64,000 nucleotides of DNA from Symbiodinium natans (taxonomy: Eukaryota > Sar > Dinophyceae > Suessiales > Symbiodiniaceae), in assembly GCA_905221605.1 (NCBI GenBank), contig CAJNDS010002829.1, positions 144,501 to 208,500 on the forward strand, read 5' to 3'. The notes under the pieces were generated by a model. The model saw only the letters and a program-made list of their open reading frames with translations, made no database searches and had not been told where the DNA came from. This document shows, one piece after another, positions 11,403 through 23,860 of the stretch. The number at the start of each line of letters is the position of its first letter. The first letter of the stretch is position 1. The translations under genes and the position numbers were made by a program.

Positions 11403-12119
11403 CTACATGCGATGTTTCTTCTCCGGCGGTCCGCTCTCCGAGGGTTCGGCTTCATCCATCTTCAACTGCAACAACATGCCAGAATGCTCACAGATGCTCA
11501 CATCTAATTGGAAACACGCAACCGCGACCGGATGCTCGCTGCACCAATTCTGCGCTGCTGCAACTGCTGATTGCACTGTCACCACGAAACATTCCAGCGA
11601 CAACAGTCGGAGCATGGCCTTCTGCAAAGCATTTAGCCACAAGCAACTGCTGAACTCCAGGAGGGTTGCAATCTCAGAACAGCAAATCTAGCACCGCATA
11701 ACTGCCACATACCTACACAATGGACTCTTGTCTTGCAGCACTGCCAAGTCATGGGATTGGTCTGCCTGGGCATGCCTGGGCTCACTGCTCCCCGCACATG
11801 CCACAGCTGATGGCTGGCAGGAGCCACCTGCTGCGCCCAAAGTTTGCGCATGTCTAGAAGAAGCATCAGCAGCCGCTAGCCAGGTCAGCACGCTTTCAAA
11901 TCACATCTCACCAAGACGGTCACAACTTCAGCAGGGACGATAGTTTCGGCATGCTTCGGCTGGCCTCCCTGAGCTCTTGAAGGAACGACAGCACTCGATC
12001 GCGGAGAAGCGACGGCTTCAAAGGCTCGGCTTGATCCTTGCAAAACCACCGATGCCCCAGTCATCCCCAGCCGGTCCAGAGGGGCAGACATGGCGTGATA
12101 GTCGGAGAATGCCACCACC
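11403..12119 (-). CDS. 3' end of an unrecognised gene
   Basis: The terminal exon runs from about 11621 (acceptor AATGCTTTGCAG) to a TAG at 11403. Its last residues, KMDEAEPSESGPPEKKHRM, are highly charged, as in many C termini. A GTGAGC word and a later TTGTTGCAG inside it may mark a tiny intron. Upstream minus-strand segments at about 11740-11850 and 11930-12119 are also codon-like; the latter begins VVAFSDYHAMSAPLDRLGMT. They probably belong to the same gene, but the joins are not resolved and no domain is recognised. Confidence 0.45.
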
Positions 12120-13105
12120 ACTGAAGATGGTGACAGAATGAATCAAAATGCACCAGCCTGCTTCTCCAAAAGAAGCTGTCGTGGCCGCAGCAGCAAGGGG
12201 AAGAGCAACTTGGGCGTTGCAGCCGCATCCACCTATGTATCCACGCTACTTTGCTGATCTTTGCTAAACGCAGCCGAATACCTCAAGTCACACACACCCA
12301 CGCAGACTATACAGACTGTGATTCCTTGCGCAGGCAGAATCCCATGCGTCCTCGTCGCTGTGGGAGCTGTAGGGCCCGTCAGGCGGCGGAAAAAGCAAGC
12401 CGGCCCACCTTTGTTTGGGTTTGGGGACTGAACTTGTGAGCCAACAAACCGTAGCAATTGCCACCGCATGTTGGTTGGACTACAATCGTCTGCAGTAAAA
12501 TATGCTACACAACTGCGGTACTGAGCGCAATACCAACGCGATGTGCTGTGCTGTCATGGAAACAATGTGGACCAAAATGACCATACACTCCAATGTTCAA
12601 CACGCTGATAGCCTTGCTATGGCCAGAACATGCCAAAATTGAAGTTGTGCTGGCAACTGCTTCCGGCGTACGTGTCTGTGAGAAGACTGTCCACACGGTA
12701 CGGGCTTGGACGGGGTGCCACGCCGGTTCTAATTCCTCAATATGTCGGAGGCTGTCGTAGACCCAGAGGGCATCTTCACGTGTCAGTCTGTGGGCCACAC
12801 AATGTTGTCGCCACATCATGGGCCATTTTCACACCTCCATTCTACCAACTGATGCATGATACAACGGTACAAGTACCAAACTGGCACTAGTCGTTGCCCC
12901 AGTCCTGCTGCTGAATACCATCCCGCCTGAAAAGCCAGCAATGCCCAGTTGCAGGTGCCAAAGACCGAATTCCCCAGCCACCTGACAGGATTCTCAGAAG
13001 CTTGAGCACGAGCCATTCGCTTAAAACATTGTCTCAGCATGAAGCGAATGCAGTGCTCATGAAACCAACCCATACCAACCCCAACTCAAAAGGAACTTCA
13101 CTCAC

Positions 13106-13307
13106 ACGGTGACACGCATTGTCCGCAGCCTCATAGAGCTCACGAGCGCTCCGCAGCTGCTGCAATTCCGCACAGCGCTTGTGGGCAGCCTCCCGCCACC
13201 TGAACAGCATGGCACGATGAACTGAGTGGCGAAGTACTGGCGACGATAAACGCAGCCTGGTATCTAGGTCCTCGTTTCCAGCGATGTCAAGCAACTCCTC
13301 TTGCAAA
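13106..13307 (-). CDS. Internal helical exon, unknown gene
   Basis: This 202-nt exon follows an acceptor GCGCAATGCAG and ends at a strong GTGAGT donor. The peptide LQEELLDIAGNEDLDTRLRL continues with a helix-forming segment (AHKRCAELQQLRSARELYEA). Heptad-like Leu/Ala spacing suggests a coiled coil or helical bundle. Candidate following exons lie at 12.7-13.0 kb on the same strand (around DALWVYDSLRHIEELEP), with unresolved borders. It may be part of the same gene as 14708-15017. Confidence 0.5.
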
Positions 13308-14707
13308 CTGCATTGCGCAGACAGACTGTTCCATCGAATGGTGCAACCGACTCACACTAGAAGAAACTTTGCCCGTTGCCAGCCCACGCTGCAACCCCCC
13401 AGCAAACAATGTCGGGACCGTCAGACCGTCAGCTGTCACAGCTGCATTGCTGCTCAGTGCTGAGGCTGAATGACTTCCCCATCTTTCCCGATGAAGCTAG
13501 AAACCTCATGGGCCGAGCATCGATTTGATTGCCCCGTTGGCATTGGCTGCCGTGCTGTTCGTTGTCTCTGCGCTGGCGAAACATTTTCTTTCGCCTTGTT
13601 TTAAAGCTTGTCCGCCACCCTCCCCCCCCGCTCTTTGAACTGAGTTTAAAACGGCCGAGTATGTCGATTACAAGAAGCTATACTGCTCCGTGCCACAGCG
13701 TAGCTAGTGGCAGCAAGTGCAACAATGCGCTTTTCCTTTGTGATTCCTTCGAAGTGTGGCCGTTGACTCTTGGCCTGCATTGGGCCCGGGGTTGCAAAGC
13801 CTCTGCAGCATGTTCTGGCGTTTTCGGCAGCCACGCATTTCAGGCTGGGAACTTTTTTTGCTGGCCGAGCACAAGCAGTACTTGGTCTCCTTCCCCACTT
13901 CCAAATCCCACACCACTGACCAACTCCCATCAAAGCTGTCAAATGTGGGAGGGGTGCGTCCCACAGGCAGTGAATCAAACACGTGAAAAATGGCCAAATA
14001 GCGTGGAAAATGGGGACCTCAGACCTCCGCTCGAACCCCCAACGACCTGCACAGCGTAGCCACTGTGCACTCTGTTGCTGCCTCCTTGACTTCACTTGGC
14101 AGCCACCACTGCGCTGACGGTTCCGCACAGGGCTTCCAGCTCCAACAAGCCTGCAAATCTGTCCCCCCAAGCTCACCTATATGCTGCGGGTTCAAGGTTT
14201 CGGGTTCACCGTCTTCTTACCGCATTCGCATTCCGTATCTGCAGCCCGACCGAGGGGACTGGAAACTCCAAGATGCGCTGCTTGGACCGCCGACGCGCAC
14301 GTCCCGCGGGTTGGGCCAGCCCTACTACTCAGGCGGCATGCGCAAGCGTTTACGACTGCGTCATTGGTGGACGCGCCGGGTCAAGCGCGCCGCAAATTTT
14401 TTCAGGGGCGTTGATGCATGTTGACGCATGCTGCGGGCTGCGATGCGCTGCTCTGCCTTCCTATGCCGCTATGCAGCCATGCCGCTATGCCGCCATGCCT
14501 TCTTCACGCACGCTGAGACAGGTGCAAGAATTTGTTGTGACGTGGCCGGGCTGCTTGTTTTTTTACTGCGCGGGCACCTCTTCCGGCATCTTGGCAGATG
14601 GCACACGCAGCTCTTTCCGCCCGGCACATCCCGGTGTGCACTTCGTACCCTTGCCAGACTGCCGACACGTGCAATCAAATGGTAAACCTAAGTCAGGCCA
14701 AGCTTAC

Positions 14708-15017
14708 TCAGGTCCTGGAGCAAGGGCAGCTGAAGCTTTTCAGCCTCATCCAACATCTCAGTGACTGAACGCGAGGCCGCGAGGGGACCATCAGCAACCA
14801 GCGCCGACGTTTTTGCTTGCTCTGGGCAGAGTACCGCCCTCAGCCTCAACGCAAGCTCGTCTTGCAAAGAAGCAGAGCTCGCATTTTTCCGCTGTTCCTG
14901 CAGACATCTGTGATAAGCGGTCATCATGCAACTGTATAGTGACCACAGTGCTGTTCGATACTTCCACATGGCCTGCGCGAGGTGCAGATATCTGATGCGG
15001 TCTTTCAAGCTGTAGAA
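14708..15017 (-). CDS. Internal helical exon, unknown gene
   Basis: This 103-codon exon (phase 0 to 1) lies between an acceptor GTCGCTGGGCAG and a GTAAGC donor. It encodes FYSLKDRIRYLHLAQAMWKY and then further amphipathic helices, including SSASLQDELALRLRAVL and EMLDEAEKLQLPLLQDLS. Composition is Leu/Ala/Gln/Glu-rich, consistent with an alpha-helical scaffold protein. No catalytic motif is seen. Confidence 0.55.
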
Positions 15018-15560
15018 CTGCCCAGCGACGCGTACCACAACGATGCAAAGTAGCAGCACGAAGTCTTGCGGTCGTTCCATCAGATTAAGCATCCTTCAGC
15101 ATCCTGATACAAAAAGACCTTCAACCCTCTTGTTTCGTAAAGTGATTGGGGATGACATCGTCTGGTGCGGATGCGCTTATGACGAAAAAACCATGAGGCA
15201 GCAGTTTGCAATGTGCTGGTTGAGCTTTGCTATGAAACCCTTGTAACCGCCACGCCGATGATTCAGTTGGGTGATCATGTGTGCAGGCCTCTCAAGCTTG
15301 TTCCATCTTGTTCCGCAACAGACTAGAACAGTCGAAATTCCCCATGGCGTCAGGAGCCGCTGTTAGAAACTGTTGCGAAGCACGTGCTCAAAAACTATGG
15401 GACAACAATCACCCAACAGAGAGACAAACTCGAAGGAAAGTGAAGATCCAGCCACGAATGTGAAAATGATGCAAGAATGCATTCCAGAATGATTGCTAGT
15501 CCAAGGAAAGGAGGGACAGGCGAATACTCCAATTCAAGAATTGTAGAGATGACAGAAAGA

Positions 15561-16030
15561 TCAGAAAGAGGCACCGAAGGGACAGGTATGACGGCAAGAA
15601 GAAACACACAATGACACAGCAATACGGCACATGGCACATTCCTCCGCAAAAACAGCCTTGCCGGCGCCACTGGGTTCTTGCGCCTGCTCGGGAGCCTCCA
15701 CCAAACGCTGCAGCTGCGCCCACACAGGGCGCTCGTGCCGCTCGTGGCCCCGGCGCTGATGGAAGTATCTCTCAGTTCGTAGAGTTCGTCTGATTTCCCT
15801 GAATTTCACTGAACCATACTGATGCCTCAACAGAAGCTCTGATGCCACTCGGCTGTTTGCGGAGCGCCGCTGCAGCAATGCCTCGAAACTCTGCATCAAG
15901 TCACCAAGTCACCGAGTGCCCTTCCCTGCCGGCAAACAACTGTCGCATATTGTCGCCTTAATGTTGGTGGCATCCGTGCTCAGGATCGCCTCCAAGAGGC
16001 CGTGCAGCCGCGGCACGCTCAGCCTCAGAC
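15561..16030 (-). CDS. Further minus-strand coding segments of a helical protein
   Basis: Three codon-like segments read in one direction: RLHGLLEAILSTDATNIKAT (about 15950-16010), SFEALLQRRSANSRVASELL (about 15840-15895) and RPVWAQLQRLVEAPEQAQEP (about 15690-15750). A GT donor follows the first. They may be upstream exons of the 14708-15017 gene. Exon borders and phases are not settled, so the span is approximate. Confidence 0.35.
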
Positions 16031-16199
16031 ATGGGCGATCTACACGAAACACCACGAAACAACCACATCGAGACGATCTGTCGTCTCCGAGCGTCCTCTG
16101 CAGCAGATTGACATGTTCTGAGCACAGAACAGATGATCGAATACGATGTGATGAGAGACGGGCTAGCAGAAGCACACGTCAGATGTACATCACAACGAC

Positions 16200-18350
16200 A
16201 ACTGGACCACAGGCCATCGCCTCCGTGTCACAGACTGCGTTCCAGTGATTGACTGCACGGGTCCTCACAGTTCACTGGCTCCACAGCCAAAGTTCGGGGG
16301 GCAATGTTGCACCGACATTGCACAGGACACAAAACTGATCAAATAAACATGAGATCGGAAACGTTGCCGATGCATGCTTAAACGATCCAGCTGCTGGCGC
16401 CCTCCGACTGTGTCTAGAGATGTTGTTTCGGGAACCTCGGGGCTGCGCCTGCATGCACGCCCAAGCTTTCAAAAGATTGCGTGGTACTGTTCTCCACCCA
16501 TGGCTTGACAACGTTCTTGCCCGAGAACGAGAATCTGGAGTCGCTTTCCTGACAGCCTTGGCTCCTTTCGCTGGGGTATGTCGCGGTGTCCCACCCCCCT
16601 ATTAACTGTTACGCATGTTGTCATGCAACATGTCGGTCTTCGTTGATATCATGATCACGCCAAACAGGCCCATGTTTAGTCGGTCCACGAAATGCACTGG
16701 ATGTGTCGGGCAAGACCCTCTGACGGCAAACAATGTGGAACTCATTTCGATCATGAAGGCTTAGCTCCTGTTGAATCTTGGGTGCAAGTTTCTAACTCAC
16801 TTGGGATGTGCGATTGGCCCCCCTCACGGTGTGGCGAACGAGAGCGCAGTCTGGAACACACACTAACACCTCACCAACCTGCCCACGTCACAACGTACGC
16901 AGCAACACTTCGGTCTTAAACCTGCCAACTGTCTGCCGGTTCACAAAATGCATTAGCGAACCTCCTACAGACACTGTCGCCCCCACTTCGTTGTGGACTC
17001 ACACGGAGAAGACGAGTGAAAACAAACAAACAGTAAGGCCAACATGGCCGATCCAAGTGTTGGTTTCTGTCAAGATGTTAAGTCTTGGGGCAGCGGGTCT
17101 TCAAAGGTCTAATCAAAGCAGGCCTTCTTAGGAAACTCTCCAGTGCTTCAGCTGCCGCTTCTGGATTTTCCAGGCCTTGTGAGAAGTCAATTGCTGACTG
17201 ATGCTTGACTAACCTCGATGACCTGCCTCGGGTATACTCCTCGGTCTGTGGTCGGAGCTCATTGCATCCAACAGCGAGGAGATGAGACCACGGCAGCACT
17301 CTTCATCCTCCGTTGCTGAACAGCAGCAGCTGTCCTACACATTGTTGCCCCTGGTCTGAAGGAGATGAGCGCGAAACCACCCGGGACGACAGTTTGCACA
17401 CCCGTTCCGCACAAAGCTCGGCAGCCATGGCCGGCGCCTGCGCTTTTTTCGCATACAGTGAACAGTAAGGCGCCGAAGCTTCTGAGCAAGCCGGCATTTT
17501 GGGAGCGCGCCTCTGAGGCTAAAGCCCGGATTCCTCGACATAGGAGATGCCACTCCAAAGAAGTGGTTGCCGAGGGCAGGGAGTCTGCGTACCTGTGTGT
17601 GCTCAAGACACATGCTTAAACTGTGTCACAAGAGTGTCTTCAGAAATAAACCCAGATTTTCAAAAAGATTGCCTTCTTAGCACGGAGCGAGTCTCCATAG
17701 ATCTAGGCCTTTGCATCAAGAATGTGCCGGCAGTGCTGTCCATGCACTTGACTCATAGCACTGTACATCCTCCAGCACATCACTGAACAAGGGCATGATT
17801 CCTGATGCCCACTTGCCTTCAGCAACTGTTTTACGAGTAGGAATGGCAAGTCAAGAATTGGGGCCAATTTCATGCATGCCAAATATGCTGAAGGTTCGCA
17901 ACAATGGCATGTGCGGGTTTCACTGATGGCTTGCCAATGTGGTTTTGACAAGAGACCAGGATTCACTGTCGGAAAAATACAAGGTCAGCAGCACGAAATT
18001 CCCAAAAATGCAAGCACATCGCTGCCTTCATGTCAAAATCTGATGCAACACCACAAGAAACACAGCATGGCAATGATCGTGCGAACACGGATGTGGAACA
18101 ACAATGAGCTCACACGTCGAAACCACAGTTCTGCAGTTATGCAAAGTTAAGCTCCGGCCATGGCCATATGGGGACTTCCATCGCTCTCAGACAGGTCAGT
18201 TAAAACGCGGTAGCTCGAGATCATTCTGGGACACGCCAAGGGAGATTTAGTTTCTCACCTCCACTCCACAAAGCGGCCCAAAGCGGGCTACGATATGGTA
18301 AAGCTACATGCTATGTTTGGTGAATTTAGTGGATGGGTAAGTCATATCGG
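16200..18350. other. Mostly unresolved; one short possible exon
   Basis: A minus-strand segment near 17120-17200 (SAIDFSQGLENPEAAAEALE) looks coding but could not be joined to neighbours. The high-GC interval 17300-17600 is open in several frames on both strands, so I make no call there. Confidence 0.25.
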
Positions 18351-18360
18351 AAATGCCACG

Positions 18361-18396
18361 CCACGCCACGCCACGCAACGCAACGCAACGCAACGC
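18361..18396. repeat. 5-bp repeat CCACG/CAACG
   Basis: Four CCACG-type and four CAACG-type pentamers are arranged in tandem. Confidence 0.85.
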
Positions 18397-18469
18397 TATA
18401 ACTACCCGCCTTGCTACCTGTTAACGCCACCAAGATTCAGACAATCATGCTAGCGACACCTAATGTGTG

Positions 18470-18690
18470 GGTGTGTGTGTGTGGGTGCGTGGGTGCATGG
18501 GTGCGTCGTGGGATGACGTGGGTGCGTGGGCGCGTGGGTGCGCAGGTGCGTGGGTGCGTGGGTGCACAGGTGCGTGGGTGCGTGGGTGCGTGGGTGCGTG
18601 GGTGCGTGGGTGCGTGGGTGCGTGGGTGCGTGGGTGGGTGGGTGCATGGGTGGGTGGGTGGGTGGGTGCGTGCGTACATGCGGGCGTGCG
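18470..18690. repeat. 8-bp minisatellite (GTGCGTGG)n
   Basis: More than 20 copies of an 8-base G/T-rich unit with a few variants are visible. The long frames on both strands here are products of the repeat. Confidence 0.95.
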
Positions 18691-18859
18691 TGCATGCGGG
18701 GGTGGGCGCTTGCGTGCTTGTGTGCTTGGTTTGGTTTTGTTGGTTTTATGGTTGGCTCTTTTTGTTCGTCTTTTTTTGCTTGGCGGTTTGGGACCCCCTG
18801 TCGGCTTGTTGGGCCCTCGAATTGAAGATGTCTCCATCAGTTCGTGTCTGTGCATGATT

Positions 18860-19730
18860 ATTCATTTGTAGTTACTCCATTGGCTCACTTCACGCAAGAC
18901 TTTCCATGTACGATAGAAGAAGCGCACAGAACCAAGCCATGCAGAAAACAAAAGGTCAAGCAAGGGAAAAGCGCAGGAACGACACAAGCATAGATGAAAA
19001 GACAACAGCAGGACTGGCGCCAAACGCAAGCACTAGATAGCACGAGGAGTTGGGCCATCACAGGTTATGCTCTTGTCTCTCGTTCGTTGAATAGCCGGTT
19101 GCCGCATAGATCCACCAACCAATGAGAATTTACGTTGTTGAAGGAGCATCAGTGACAAAGTGGTAATGGTTCCTCAAAGGCTGGTCTGTGAGTTTGCTGG
19201 CAGCAAGCTTTTCACTCGCGGGAAGGGGTAAGATTTCTGCTAGATGGCTGCGTGCTGAGAGCAAAACTGCCCGTCAGCGTCTCTGACGCAACGCTTGAGA
19301 TCGACCTGAAGATGAAACACCACTCCCCTACACATCGTTCAGCAAAAGCTCGTTATGCAGGCTTCAAAACATGAGACAAGGCTGAGCCTGAGAGAAGATG
19401 GCTGGGCAGCAGTCCTTCAGCATGGCCCAATGCCAAGACACGAGCACTTATTTCACATGATTTCACATAATTTCACCGCTACATGAAGCACGTCCAGGCA
19501 CCTGTCACCGGTAGAACTTTTGCAAACAGCTCTTGGCTCGAGCGTCTGGCACCAGGAATTGTTAAACGATTTTGTGGGCAGGCTGCAGCATCGGCAATGT
19601 CGAGCCCTGCTTGCGAGACCGTGCAAGCTGCTGAGGTCTCTAATCGATTGATCATCCGCACACTGACGTCAGGGAGGAAAATAACACAACGTGGGCTCTG
19701 CGCATCGGCAAGAACCAACACAGCGCGTTA
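18860..19730. other. Intergenic spacer, nothing recognised
   Basis: No exon, repeat array or RNA gene is visible between the minisatellite and the 3' end of the channel gene. Confidence 0.5.
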
Positions 19731-19737
19731 GCTGTCA

Positions 19738-21040
19738 CTAGCTGTTCACGACACAGCCCCTTTCCGCGATGTCCGAAGAAGGCCACTCAATCCCAAGTTT
19801 GGTGGCTTCTTCAAGCAACTCGACCAGAAACTGGGTGGCATCACCCCTGACTTGACCCACCTGCAGCTTGGACAGCTGATGCGTGGCTGAAATACGTAGT
19901 CGTATACCCTGATTCGGGAAAGCTTCCATGCCAACGACGACGGCGGCTCCAGGCTGGTTTGTCGGAAACACCCCAACGGATACTTGTTCTTGCCATGTCT
20001 CTGGATGTGCCATCGCATATCGCCGCGCTGCTGCAGTCAACGCTTTGAGGTTCTGCTTTGTAGCATGTTTTGGTGGAATCAGAAGCTCTATGGCTGCAGA
20101 TGCGCGCCCAGATCTTCGAATATTGAGAATACCCTCGCAGTCAGCATACAAAACAGAGTTGCGGATGTAGATCTCCTGGCGGAACAGATCAGGGAAGGCG
20201 CTTGTGAAAGATCACGCGCTGATGCAATTCAGCTAAGATGGCATTCATGTCCTCATGGCTTGGGATGATTCGAGATACTTGTATGGCCATGCCATGTTCG
20301 AGATGTCCACTGTCAGGTGAATGATGGGGGCCCAAATTCTGGTGGATTTCCTGAGCCTCCTTTTTGGCAAACATTCAAAGGGGATTGTGATTCTGAAACG
20401 GCGACAACAACCCAAAGTGTATATTTGCTGGGCATGCCCATTCTACTAAAACTAGAAGTTCCAAGGAGGAGAAGCAGATTGGTCACAACACAGCAAGCTC
20501 AATCCACTTTTTCTGGATGGAAACCTAGGTTCAGCTTGTCTTTCTAGCAACCGCTCTATGACCGCTATATTCGTCGGGACAATCGCCGGCCTGACATGCC
20601 TGCGGGCCGCTATATGGCCATCTGTTTTGCGTGGCCTGACAGGCCTGCTGGCCACTATCTGGCCACTGTTTTGCGGTGCTATCGCTTGTTGGCCACTGCG
20701 TTGTGGTGCAATCGCCGGCCGCGAAATGGCAGCCATCCTGCTCAGAGCAGTCCTCGTTCCTGTCCGGCGGCTATTTTTCGGCATAATCGCCGGCATGAGA
20801 GGCCAGCTGGCCGCGGCTATCTGCCCTGTCTGTCCAGTGTCCTGTCCTGCTATCTGTCCTCCTCATATCTGTCCTAGTCCAGCCGTATCTCCTGTCATGT
20901 CCTCCTATCGCGCAGAATGGTAGTATAGATGTTGTTGTCCGCCACAGACTGTGGTGGGCATAGTCGTCCCGAAAATCTAACAGCCTCACTGAGGGTTGAG
21001 AATAACGACAACAACGACGACGACCAACGACGACAACGAC

Positions 21041-21099
<59 letters not shown>

Positions 21100-22966
21100 T
21101 ACAGCTACAGCTACAGCTACAGCTACAGCTACAGCTACAGCAACAGCAACAGCAACAGCAACAACACAAACAGTAATTGTAACAAACAAGGACTCCATCC
21201 AGGACAGGGACAAATGTCATAATAAGACTGTGATGCGCCTCGTCGTACAAATCACGGAAGACGGTGTTGAGCAGCTTGATCTGCTGCACTTGTAAGAAGT
21301 TCCCACGGAAGATGATCATATCACCAGTGTCAAACGCGTTCACATGCAAGAGAAGAACAAGTGATTGCAAGACGTCCAGTAGAACTGGACCCCAGGCGAA
21401 TGAGACAGCCAGAAGCACCTGAGAAGAAAGAGAGAGAGAGAGAGGGGCTTTCGCGTGCAGAATTAGGATCTGCTCTTCATATGCGAAACCAAAAACCAGC
21501 AGACGTTGCCACTGACATGGCCTGACACACTAGTGACTAGTGGGGTTTTTCTTTTCTCTCAACACGACTCAACACGACCGGGTCACGGAGGAGAGGAGCC
21601 AACTCAAGGTGTGAAGCACCGACATCGGCGCAAAGCGTCCGATGGCAACCACCAGGAGGAGTGACAGGCGAATGAGGCTCAGCACGCTGCAGAAGAGCCT
21701 CAAATCTCGAAATCTCGGGTTGGCAAGCATAGCAGGCATAGCATGCTGCAAATTGCTGTTCGGTCCTCTTGTTTGTTTTCGACAGCCGCACATCTCATTT
21801 AGCCTTGTTACGCAAAGACAGCCGAGTGCTCGCCGACAGTGGATACCAGTCTGGCAGCCTCTTTGTAGGTGGACACGGCCAGCTGCACAAATGCATCCTC
21901 CAATGCTTCAACTTCTGCTTCAGAATAATTCCGGCCAACATTCCGGTGCACACTCTCTGCTGCCCGACGGCTTTTGCATGTGTTCATGCAATGAAACCCA
22001 TGCGGCATGCAGACACGGATCAATTCCGACTGTCTGATCAATGTGTCCGGAGGACTTTGTCTTCTTCAGCTTCCGAGTGCGAGCTTTGGGCTCTGCACCC
22101 ATGCTCTCCTTGGCAGAGCAATCGCCGGCACGCTGCTCCCCTCGCAGACTGTCGACCCATGAGGTAGCCCAAAGCAGCTAGAAGATACTGCATACTCTGC
22201 GCTTGTGGAACCATCGCGTACGACAACATGCCCGGCCGGAAATGCGGCTAATCTATCTTCTAAAGCAAAAACTACTACAACTAAATGACAAGCCACGGCG
22301 AAGACATCCGTTGACGGTCAGCCGAATATGCAGTCAGGGTTCAGACCCATCCAGAGGCAGGGAATTGGATCTCTCCATAAGCTTGCCATCTGTCTTCAAT
22401 GTTTTTTCCTAGCAGTTCCGCAGTTGCATGCAGCATTATGTCGCCGGCAACAAAAATGTCCAAACCGATCTGTTAGGTCGATCATTTTGAAAACCGTCTG
22501 CTGCTGCCGGTCAGTCAAGCTGAGTCAAGCTACTGAGCTCTCATCCAGCGCTTGAAGCAATGCCCAGAAGCGATCTGTTTCCTTGGCCGCATTTCGCAAA
22601 CCATTGAGCGGCGCCCGGTAAGCTTGCCCAGCTGTCAGTCTCTCGACTACTAGGCTACTAATTGGAAGGATCATGACAGGACTTAGTATCTAGGACATCC
22701 TCAGGCTGGATCTGTTTTGTGCCAGCGATTGCGATCCTTGGTTTGATTCCTCTGCTGCAACATGTTGCCTGCTCGTAAGCTCCTGTCGACGGCGCCGGTC
22801 GGTCATGTGGAGCTGAGGCGGACAGTACTTAAGTAAAGCTATTGCTGAACAGGACGAACACGAATTGTGTAGATTATCAGGAAAACAATGGGTACACAGC
22901 CTGCCCTGTGCCCAATGAGCATATTGCGTTGCAGCGGCGGCTTCGTTCTTGATCATGGCATGCAAC
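19738..22966 (-). CDS. MscS/MSL-type mechanosensitive ion channel (5' end not located)
   Basis: Eight exons join with fully consistent phase: 22966-22905, 22631-22534, 22469-22383, 22108-22031, 21897-21830, 21698-21587, 21418-21239 and 20175-19738 (stop). They give about 374 residues. All but two acceptors are AG followed by G; at least four donors are GC. The family signature is in the last exons. A membrane helix (LFCSVLSLIRLSLLLVVA) and the pore-lining region (LLSSVLLAVSFAWGPVLLDV) lead to AFDTGDMIIFRG, IKLLNTVFRDLYDE and EIYIRNSVLY. These match the beta-domain pattern of plant MSL channels (HPFDVGDR, LTTVFLRFD, YPNSVL). The C terminus has the usual mixed alpha/beta segment (HPETWQEQVSVGVF). 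The product would gate ions on membrane tension. The pyrimidine tract before 21418 is itself a (CT)n microsatellite. Recognition rests on motif comparison from memory. Confidence 0.8.
21010..21165. repeat. Hexanucleotide array (AACAGC)n/(AGCTAC)n inside an intron
   Basis: About 14 AACAGC units, about eight AGCTAC units and again AACAGC units run on the plus strand. The array lies within the 1063-nt GC-AG intron 20176-21238 of the channel gene. The (SYSYSN)-like and (VAVAVA)-like frames across it are not genes. Confidence 0.9.
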
Positions 22967-23239
22967 CTTTTCGCAGCAAAACAGCAGTAGTCAACGTTCG
23001 CGACACTTGGGCTTGGGGCTGCTTTACCTTTCTCTACATTTCGACCTTGCACAAAGAATCAACAGCACAAAATGAAGCTTACAACAGTTTACCATATTGT
23101 CGTTGCGAATGCGTCGGCAACATGACGTAATGTACAGTCCTGGTTGTGGCCAAAGGCACTTATCATAGTTCAGCCGCCCATGGGGCGTCAGTCGTCGATA
23201 CAATGCGCGGGCACCAAGGGCCACGCGCCTCGCTGGGCA

Positions 23240-23600
23240 GCATTCAAACAAGCCCTGGACGGCGTCTAAGTAAACTGAGTAAACGCTCCCCCTGCATATC
23301 TAATCCCGCCGGCTGAGAATTCACCTCGGCCTCCGGCCGACCAGGATCTGGATGCCCCTCTCTGGACACACGCCGTGCGCAAAAACCCCTGCCACCTTGC
23401 ACCCCCCTTGAAACCTCCCCTTTCTCCCAGCCCCGCGGACCTTGCAGACCTCCCTCGGACCTGCCCGCCTTGTCACCCTCCTGAAACCACCCTGAACCCA
23501 CCAAGCGACATATGACTTTCGCTCCTTCGTCCGCGATTGGCTCGCCACAACCCGCGTTGGGCAACCCGGTTGCCGAGGCGCCGTGCGCAAGCGTTTACAA
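23240..23600. other. Purine/pyrimidine-skewed spacer
   Basis: The plus strand is C-rich with repeated ACCTCCC/CCTTG-like words, giving open frames on the minus strand with Gly/Arg/Glu-rich products. It looks like a decayed minisatellite rather than an exon. Confidence 0.4.
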
Positions 23601-23860
23601 TTGTCACATAGTATTAGGGATTATCAAGCAACAAAGGAGGGAATCGAGCAAGACATGACGCAACGGAACCAGGGTCCAAGTTGAAAGCAGGATCGGCATC
23701 TGACCCCTCAAGAGCTTTGCCGCCCAGGGCATGACGGCAGTGGCTGCAGCCAAACGGCTCCGGCTCTAATGCCATGCCATCGACATGCTGAGAACCTCAT
23801 GTCGGAGCAGCGCGAGCGAAAGTGCTCGACGCGTTGCCAAAAATAGGTCAGAAGTATCAG

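Noticed and set aside
14020..14095. tRNA-like B box (GGGTTCGAGC on the minus strand)
   Set aside because: The match to the B-box consensus is partial and I could not fold a cloverleaf or find a proper A box at the right distance.
18437..18871. Long Thr/His/Pro and Val/Gly/Cys frames
   Set aside because: They are translations of the GTGCGTGG minisatellite.
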